From the NCBI GenBank assembly GCA_951230915.1, contig OX579641.1:13184254-13248253 (forward strand): a stretch of DNA of 64,000 bases. Direction: 5' to 3'. The DNA comes from Antitrichia curtipendula (lineage: Eukaryota > Streptophyta > Bryopsida > Hypnales > Leucodontaceae). The notes under the pieces were generated by a model, which saw only the letters and a program-made list of their open reading frames with translations, did not search any database and was not told the origin of the DNA. This document shows, one piece after another, positions 57,700 to 64,000 of this stretch (positions are counted from its first letter, which is position 1; every line of letters begins with the position of its first letter). A program made the position numbers and the translations under genes.

Positions 57700-57850
57700 C
57701 AGTGAAAAGCTGCCACGTGGCAGTCGCCACGCGGACAGCCGCTGACGTGGCGCTACCACGCAGGCAGCGCATGACATGGCAGTGCCACGTAGGCAGCTTC
57801 CAAATGGGGTGCCACGTGGCGGCTGCCTACGTGGCACCCCATTTGGCATT
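57700..57850. repeat. CACGTG/ACGTGG-rich block with inverted repeat
   Basis: GCCACGTGGC or close variants occur about eight times. TGGGGTGCCACGTGG and CCTACGTGGCACCCCA form an inverted pair around 57805-57842. CACGTG is the core of plant G-box sites bound by bZIP and bHLH factors, so the block could act as a regulatory cluster. This is inference from sequence alone. Confidence 0.6.
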
Positions 57851-57858
57851 GCCAGCAA

Positions 57859-57902
57859 GGTTTGAACCTTGCACCTCACTCTTGGGGTGCAAGGTTCAAA
57901 CC
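57859..57902. repeat. 17 bp perfect hairpin with tRNA-B-box-like arms
   Basis: GGTTTGAACCTTGCACC (57859-57875) and its exact complement (57886-57902) enclose a 10 bp loop. Both arms contain GGTTCAAACC in one orientation or the other, close to the Pol III B box. No tRNA cloverleaf can be drawn. Confidence 0.7.
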
Positions 57903-57982
57903 ATTGCACCACACATACACATGCATGTGTGTGAGTTTTTTTTGTTTTACCTAGTTAAAGTATTTCATTTTTCATTTTTTTG

Positions 57983-58343
57983 TTAAAGACAGCAGATTTC
58001 AAAGGCCATTTAGGCATATAAAAACAACTTTTTTCTAAAAACTTTGAACTAATAAAAGTTGCTATATACAAGTATCTTTCATCTCCAAAAATCCGTTTGC
58101 AATTTTAAGTCTCCAATCAAAAGTTATGACTAAATTTCAGAGAGGGTCTTTCATAATGTCAAAAAAAATTCAATGAAACTCCTCTCTGAAATTTAGTCAT
58201 AACTTTTGATTGGGGACTTAAAACTGCAAACGGATTTTTGGAGATGAAAGATACTTGTATTTAGAAACTTTTTTCAGTTCAAAGTTTTTAGAAATTTTTT
58301 TTTTTCCTATGCCTAAATGGTCTTTGAAGTCTGCTGACTTTAA
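57983..58343. mobile_element. Foldback insert, TTAA-bounded, related to the 24.4 kb foldback
   Basis: Arms of about 165 bp are inverted (AAAGACAGCAGATTTCAAAG at the left against CTTTGAAGTCTGCTGACTTT at the right), with TTAA at each outer edge. The inner words TTTCATCTCCAAAAATCCG and AAAAGTTATGACTAAATTTC are shared with the arms of the element at 24394-25230. It is non-coding. Confidence 0.82.
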
Positions 58344-59553
58344 GAATTACCAAATTGGGAATGATTTATTTGTTTTTTTCATAAAGAAACTATTTATAGA
58401 ATACTTACTAAGATAATTTACACATTTCTTCAAATAAAAAAATTTACTTGAGATTTTTTTTAGTCAAAATTGACAAAAAAGTGTTGAGTTTTTGTTAATT
58501 TGAAAATGCGGTACCCAAATTAACAAAAGAATTTGTTGATTTGGGCAGTTTTTACAAAAATCAACAAAAAATTGTTAAAATGGACGATGCAGTACCCAAA
58601 TCAACAAAAATTTGTTGATGTTTTGTTAATTTTGGCACTGTTTTTCTAGTAGTGGCGTACTATAATCCTGCGATTCTTGAGCAGAGTAATGGGGTTTGGT
58701 CTTACTTGGCAAAGGGGACTTCATCGCACTGCATCTTGCGGATCACTTTGGAAAATCCTTTACTAGCAACCAACAATGCTCGTAATAGAAATCTGCACCT
58801 TTTGCATCTTTTGTTCAATCCAGCTCCTTGGTCATAGCCAGTACATCAGCTTGTGAAGTTCCACTTTTCTTCAAATTAAGAACTTGTTGATATACAGCGC
58901 AAAATCTTGTGACATCGTGCTTCACTATGCTCCACTTGCTCTCCAATGACCTAGCGGGTCGCCAATCCCCTGGTTGTCTTTGATCGTAATGTTCATAAAT
59001 ACGTTGCCAAAATGTACCTCTTTTCTATTGATTGTCACTAATAGGATCTTGACTAATTGCTAAGACACTCCTCGTCAACTGCTTCTCTTTCTCCTGTTGA
59101 AAATTCTTTCCCTTTGGATTAGGTCCCGTAACTGCCGTATGTCCTTGAGCTTGAGCTTGCTCTCCGCGGCTTGAAATTGCAGACCTCACCCGCTCTTGTG
59201 TTTGAACTTTGGCAGATCGCAACTCATCTTCTACAACTTGCGACCTTCCTTCAAACTTTGACGTCGACCACGCCGCAGCCTCCAAAAACTCCATCGCTGA
59301 CCCACCACACTGCCCGCTTCTCCTGCCCGTCCGGCCACAACCTTGAGGCGCCATGAAAATGCATGTCGTACTTATTTAACGTGGCACAAGTCAAATCGCC
59401 TAGACAGTGTAGGTTCAAGTGTAGGACACAAGAAGTGGCACGATGATCGTTGAAAAATGGCAGAGGCTGCAGCTAATGGGACGCCACATCTCCGCAGGCC
59501 GCACCAAACCCTTTAACGCAGCAGTGTGGCGCGGTCCGCTAGAGATGCTCTTA

Positions 59554-61232
59554 GTGCAATATGTTACCTAGTTATACGGAATTTAGTGAGGTATGCTATC
59601 TTCAAGACAAACATGCATCAATTTGGGCTATAGTGAGAGTAAATAATATTGAAAAAAAATAGAAAAAAAAAGATTTTGCAAGTTGTAAATGATTAATGGG
59701 AGTGCTACGACACAAAATTGACAAAATAGATGCTAATTCCAATGTGGAGGAAGTTGCAAACTAGCTATCAAATTCTATTGTTTGTTGCAGTCTAGGCTAA
59801 AATCTAATTTTTTTAAGGATTTTCTCCAATGTACATTTAGCTACTGAAAATATTAAGTAGTAATGGAGTGAATTTTAGCCAGTTCTGTGAACATTGAGTT
59901 CCACTAGTTTACCACCAACGATCCCCAAATTGGCTTAATCTACAAAGAAATCTAGAATCTAAATGTACATTGTAGAAATGACCTCCACAAAAACATTTTG
60001 AGCAAGCTTGCATAGAATCATTCATTTGACAAAAACTCGCCAGTTTGTTTATTTCTCCAAATGTGCAATAACATCCATTTGCTAATTTTTTTCATCCAAT
60101 CGCAAGGGAGCAACTTGGGTTGTGGATTTGTTCACTTGGCTACTGCTCTAGAGGATAGAAATTAGCTAGGGTCAAGGTTTAGGGGTGCCGTGCTTTTGGG
60201 GGGGATTAGCATTGTCTCTCTTCTTTCAAGTGCATTTGTTTAGCATTAACCCTTGTTTTGGAAGGGTGCATTTAGCATTAATTTCCTATTGTTATTGTGG
60301 CACCATTGTTGCCTTTTGGTGCTCTTGAGATGAGTGCCGTGGATTCTCAAAATTGGGCTTGTAATAATTCCTTGTTTTCTTGTTCCTCGCTTTAAATGTC
60401 GAAGTGGCAACTTTTGAATATGGATGTGCCGTTGTACCACTTCCTTGTTGTGATGGAATTCTTTGAGAATTGAGGTTCAAGGGCTCCTGACTCCTACATT
60501 CATTGCAATTTGGAAATAGAAACAGCAATTGAACGGTTCTTTCTTCATCAAAAATTTAATCAGTGCTCCGTGTGCTTGCATATGTGCCTTTCAAAGGTAT
60601 TTTTTGCGCTCTATGTGTCTTCATATTGTAGGTATTGTTGCAATTAAGCTCTAGTTCTTGCTTGCTTGCCTTTTGTTTTCCAATATTTTGATCATGCTTG
60701 TGTACTTGTTATTCATAGTTGCATTTTTTGGGGTTGCACGCTTGTAATTTTGGTATTGTTGGCTTGGGGTGTTGGGATGTAGGCTTCTTCTAATAACGCT
60801 ATGATTGAAATTCCTAGAAAAATTTTGGATCTGCACTTTCAGACCTAGTCACAACACAAACAATTTGGGCAAGTATTTGGTACCGAACGTTAACCCCGTT
60901 GGGTGCGATGGTCCTAATTGCATTGAGATCACCTTTGTATTCGAGACATGTTTTTCACAGCTTGTTTTACACCCACCGTCCCATGATCGTTTGACTTCAT
61001 AAGTCATAGTGGTTTCTCCTATTGCTGATTTTGCAAGCAATGGCAACGGCAAGGATTGTCCACCGTAGAAGAAGACCAAAATGCTTATGACATCAGGGCA
61101 GAAAAGGTCAAAGACTACATCCACAACCATCATTCTCTCGAAAGAAACAAGAAATTTGGACATTTAAATTTGTTTAGGCAAAGGGTGAATTTAATTCCAA
61201 TGGTGATGTTGTTGGCATTCTTTGTCGTAGTT
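59554..61232. other. Stretch without recognisable gene
   Basis: A short inverted pair (AATGTACATTTAG near 59828 and its complement near 59957) lies in an AT-rich context that may be an old MITE. The region after 60250 is less A+T-rich, but no frame shows family resemblance. The part after 60880 may hold the 5' region of the following hAT gene. Confidence 0.45.
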
Positions 61233-63690
61233 GCATGGCAATTACAAAGGGGCGCAAGGTCCTTGTTCCAAAGGCAGACAATTTGAAAAAACACAGAGGC
61301 AAATGCACATATTGAGAAAATTGTGTTTCCTTGCTTCACCTGAAGAAGGGCAACATTTTTGTGAAACATGGTTACCATTAGAAAAACTTTCAAGCCTCAA
61401 AAGAGCCGTGAGTTTTTAGTGGCAGTAGTGCAATTATAGACAAAATTGGAAAAAAAATTATTTAATTTATTTATTTTTATTGCAACTAATGTGGCACTAG
61501 TAGTGCCACATCAACGCCATGTCAGATTGTATATATATATTTTGTATTTGCACTACGAGGGATAGGCAAAATGAAAAGTTAGTGACCCTCCGCAAGGTTA
61601 AGATTTTTTCTAATGAAGCCCTTGTAGTTAGTAAAGCTATAGGCAAGGCAGAACTAATCCGCCAATATTGCTGATCAATTGCTTGGAGGGCAAATTCAAG
61701 AGGAAGCAAGTCTAGTTCTCTATCTTTTTCATACTTTAAATCATTGTTGTCCTATGTGTGATTATGAGCGTTAGCAACTGTTGCTCAAGTAGCTTAAGGT
61801 AAGAAATCTATCCAAAAAACAATGGTCGGAGAGAATAGATTGGGGAATAAGTGAACATCTCCACAGCTTTGTTTTGTCGGCCCTTAAGTGTATTGTCCAA
61901 TTTGTGAGCATTATTTCCATCAATGCCAATGAAGTGATAGCATTGACAACACTTCCTAGCTAGGGATCCACATTTACACCTTGTATTTTGGAGAGTGGTA
62001 TTGCAAACCACTTGACTGATCTAATCATGCATGCTTTGATGAGCAAAAAAGGCTTGGTGCATAAGGAAATATTTGCTATAAAGTTAGTGTGCTTTGGTGT
62101 TGACAAAGTGAGTACATTTTAAAGACTAAGGACGGGAGTGACAACTTAGATTTATGAAGGATGGGCTCCATTTTCATTGGTGCTAGTTGTATGAGTTACC
62201 TTATAAATCTTGTGGTTGAGACTATGTCAAAATTTCCAATGATCTCTAGGCTCAAAGGCCTCTTCCAAACTGTATATGCCTATTTTTATCAAAGCAACAA
62301 ACGTCATACTGAGTTACAAAGGCTTGTTAATCTCATAGAAACTAAAGGTAACAAAATGGTCAGAAATGTAGAAATTTGTTGGATTTCTATGAGGAGTTCA
62401 GCAACAAGGATTCTTTTTTAGTATCACACTTTGCTTGTAAGATGGGAGTTGACATGACTTTTGAGCTTGGTACTAAATCACATGTTAGGGCTACCAATAA
62501 CCTTGATTTCCGATATAAAGGTGTTACTTTCATTAGTTTGCTTCATTCCCCTTATGAACATCGTGCATTGCTTGATCAAACTTTCACAGGCTTGTAATAT
62601 CTTCATTTGTGATTTTATGCAAGCGGTGAAACTGTGTTAGGATGAATTTGCTTGTATGTTTTTTGATGCACCCACTTCATACAACAAGGTCAACTTTCAC
62701 TCCTACAATGAACTTGTGGAGCTTAAAAGTGTAGACATTCCTTTCTAGTGGCAACAATTGCCTAAAGATAGTAGCATTTGTCACTTACTATTCAATTTTC
62801 AACAGACTCACATATTCTCTTAATGACATGATAAGCAAATCAAGCAGCATCTCTTTGTCACCCAGGAAGAGTTCAATCAAGTGTAAGACAACATTGAGTG
62901 TCAATTCTTAGGCAAGCGTTCTCCCTTTGTATTTTCTTTTGTATATTTTTTTTGTTTTTTATATAGGTTGAATGTTTTGCTTCATATTTTTCCTTGGTTT
63001 ATATTCTTGATTCAATGTTTTGCTTTATGTTTTCCATTTTTTAATTCAATAGTTTTGGATTCAATACTTTACTTCATATTTTTTTCCATGTCTTACTTTA
63101 TGTTTTGGACTCAATTTTTATTGATATGGATTATAATTTTTTGTTTTCAAAATCATTTTTAATCAATGTTTTGGATTCAATATTTTTTTATTCAAATTTT
63201 GCTTTGTGTTTTTTAATTTTTTTTAATTTGACGTTTTGAGTCTGTATTTTGATTATTTTCATTGCAGATCTAATTGACTATTGTCTTCCATGACAACATG
63301 AGTGTGGTGGAAATTAAATGTTTTAATAGCTGTTGCTTGAATGCTTCATCACTTAACTTAAAATGCAAATGAAGCTTAAATGATAATTCAATGCTTAAAT
63401 GCTAAAGTGTTCAAATGATTGAATGCTTGATTTTCCGTCAATTACTATGATCTAATTCTTGTGTGCTTGAACTTGTGATGTCTATTGCTCAATGTCTATG
63501 TGATGAATTTGATCGCAAGTTCCTACAACAAGAGCTTTATGATACATTCAAGATCATATATCTATAGTATTAGTGGCAGGACAATGTTGATGACAATTTC
63601 AACCATCATTTGGCGGTGCTCAAGGAATTTTATGCAATGGCAAGAGCTGTGAATAAAGGGCAACTTTTGAATACCAGTAGGAAATGTGAG
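61233..63690 (+). pseudogene. hAT-type transposase, decayed
   Basis: A BED-finger-like start reads MAITKGRKVLVPKADNLKKH, then RGKCTY…C. Then HALMSKKGLVHKEIFAIKLV and CFGVDKVSTF (about 62020-62120, catalytic Asp region). Then SCMSYLINLVVETMSKFPMI, RLKGLFQTVYAYFYQSNKRH and NLIETKGNKMVRNVEICWIS (62160-62400), the most diagnostic run. The C-terminal part includes FLQQELYDTFKIIYL near 63520-63570. Many stops and frame changes show it is dead. No target duplication or terminal repeat is identified. Confidence 0.8.
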
Positions 63691-63699
63691 ACGCTATGT

Positions 63700-63810
63700 A
63701 CCCCCCTCAAACTTTTTAGGGGGGACGTGGCCTGCTGGATGTTGGTGGGCTAGGAAAAGCTCCCTACTGGGCTACCGCTCCCTGCCCGGGCTACTTCTCC
63801 CTTCCTTAAA
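63700..63810. other. G+C-rich patch
   Basis: A locally G+C-rich stretch with CCCCCC/GGGGGG blocks and CTACTGGGCTAC/GGGCTAC repeats, unlike its flanks. No gene is seen. Confidence 0.4.
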
Positions 63811-63821
63811 GTATTATTGGT

Positions 63822-63965
63822 TTTATATGAATGCAAGCTAAATGTTTGCTTCATTATTTTTTTATTTTTCATGTGTGTTTTGTAATTTTATAGAATACAA
63901 AAGAACAAAAAAAACAAAAAAAACAAAAAACAATGAACCAAACATTTAGCTTACATTCATAAAAA
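63822..63965. repeat. Inverted repeat near the window end
   Basis: ATGAATGCAAGCTAAATGTT faces AACATTTAGCTTACATTCAT-like sequence (63935-63963), with A- and T-rich inner flanks. It is probably a small MITE or foldback. Confidence 0.65.
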
Positions 63966-64000
63966 AACAATTGTACTTTAAATTTTCAAGGGAAAAGAAA

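Larger units (their letters stand above)
57515..58654. mobile_element. Small CACTA-type element inside the Myb/NAM gene
   Basis: The ends are CACTAGTAGAAAAA at the left and TTTTTCTAGTAGTG at the right. The first and last 130 bp carry repeated AAATCAACAAAA/TTTGTTGATTTGGG words in both orientations, the usual CACTA subterminal pattern. A 3 bp target duplication is not exact (GTA against GCG). The interior has a GCCACGTGGC-rich block and a foldback insert. Confidence 0.82.
57007..59354 (-). pseudogene. Harbinger-associated Myb/SANT-NAM-type protein, interrupted
   Basis: The ATG at 59354 gives MAPQGCGRTGRRSGQCGGSA, then RSVLAISQDPISDNQ. A TAG at about 59025 is followed by KRGTFWQRIYEHYDQRQPGD and ARSLESKWSIVKHDVTRFCA, the Myb/SANT-like trihelix typical of plant Harbinger ORF1 proteins. 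A CACTA MITE (57515-58654) then splits it. Downstream the frame gives CPQGTKAAKEDQRASKEK (the R-P-x-G-x-K-A-A-K motif of the NAM-associated domain) and a coiled-coil tail (57381-57007: EYLRLRQEEELMKLHLRLEA). Such proteins bind the element ends and help import the transposase into the nucleus. Stops at 59025 and around 57400 disable it. Confidence 0.85.
42596..59550. mobile_element. 17 kb PIF/Harbinger element (composite)
   Basis: The left end GAGCATCTCCAGCAGTCCGC (42596-42615) and the reverse complement of the right end, GAGCATCTCTAGCGGACCGC (59531-59550), agree at 17 of 20 positions. Both ends are flanked by TTA (42593-42595 and 59551-59553), the superfamily's TWA target duplication. Inside are the two expected proteins: a DDE transposase at the left on plus, and a Myb/SANT-NAM-type protein at the right on minus. 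The great length comes from nested material (second TIR element, dioxygenase-like frames, KDM5-type fragment, CACTA MITE). Both proteins are broken, so it is not autonomous now. Confidence 0.88.

Noticed and set aside
57859..57902. tRNA gene
   Set aside because: B-box-like words are present, but there is no A box, acceptor stem or anticodon arm; the structure is a simple perfect hairpin.
1..64000. CRISPR array, bacterial operon or Shine-Dalgarno features
   Set aside because: Tandem repeats here lack regular spacers, and genes are intron-split with plant-type families, so prokaryotic features are not expected.

Overview
This looks like nuclear DNA of a green land plant. Coding exons are split by GT-AG introns, and the two host genes that look intact belong to plant families: a chloroplast-type PPR-SMR protein and a DUF1442 protein. 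The background is A+T-rich and packed with DNA transposons. Three things together suggest a seed-free plant (bryophyte, lycophyte or fern) rather than a flowering plant: a PPR gene with introns, piggyBac-type elements, and TET/JBP-like dioxygenases. That placement is an inference; I cannot name the species.

Layout. 1-5.4 kb: no gene; two complete TTAA-flanked piggyBac-type MITEs (1241-2194, 2449-3386), a GTCCGTC-rich palindrome and two minisatellites. 5.4-13.2 kb: a decayed Mutator-like (MULE) transposase gene on the minus strand with a C-terminal SWIM zinc finger, split by a 3 kb CACTA element (7692-10712) that itself holds a third piggyBac-type MITE. 14.9-22.8 kb, plus strand, divergent from the MULE: a many-exon gene with a ParB-like domain followed by a beta-class (motif IV first) DNA N4/N6-methyltransferase fold. 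It is damaged by two frameshifts and one stop. 23-25.8 kb: a CCCCGGGGCA minisatellite, a second GTCCGTC palindrome, an 840 bp foldback element and an inverted MITE piece. 25.8-28 kb: a broken piggyBac transposase. 28-33 kb: AT-rich, with TTAA-ended repeats.

33.1-34.1 kb: an intact two-exon DUF1442 gene. 35-38.8 kb: more TTAA repeats, a Harbinger-type foldback MITE with TAA target duplications, and a 71 bp tandem duplication. 39.2-42.2 kb, minus strand: an intact three-exon PPR-SMR gene of 706 codons, closest in layout to SOT1 (At5g46580).

42.6-59.55 kb: a 17 kb PIF/Harbinger element with 20 bp terminal inverted repeats and TTA target duplications. It carries a broken DDE transposase at the left and its Myb/NAM-type partner at the right. 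Nested inside are a second element with roughly 180 bp terminal inverted repeats (about 45672-57033), two different 2OG-Fe(II) dioxygenase-like reading frames (one TET/JBP-like), an intron-containing fragment of a KDM5/JARID1-type gene (PLU-1 region), and a small CACTA element that interrupts the Myb/NAM gene. 61.2-63.7 kb: a decayed hAT transposase. No LTR retrotransposon coding was recognised.

Host function is limited to the PPR-SMR and DUF1442 genes; everything else recognisable is transposon-borne or decayed. The most unusual items are the ParB/methyltransferase gene next to a divergent MULE, and the Harbinger-nested segment holding two dioxygenases and a histone-demethylase fragment.
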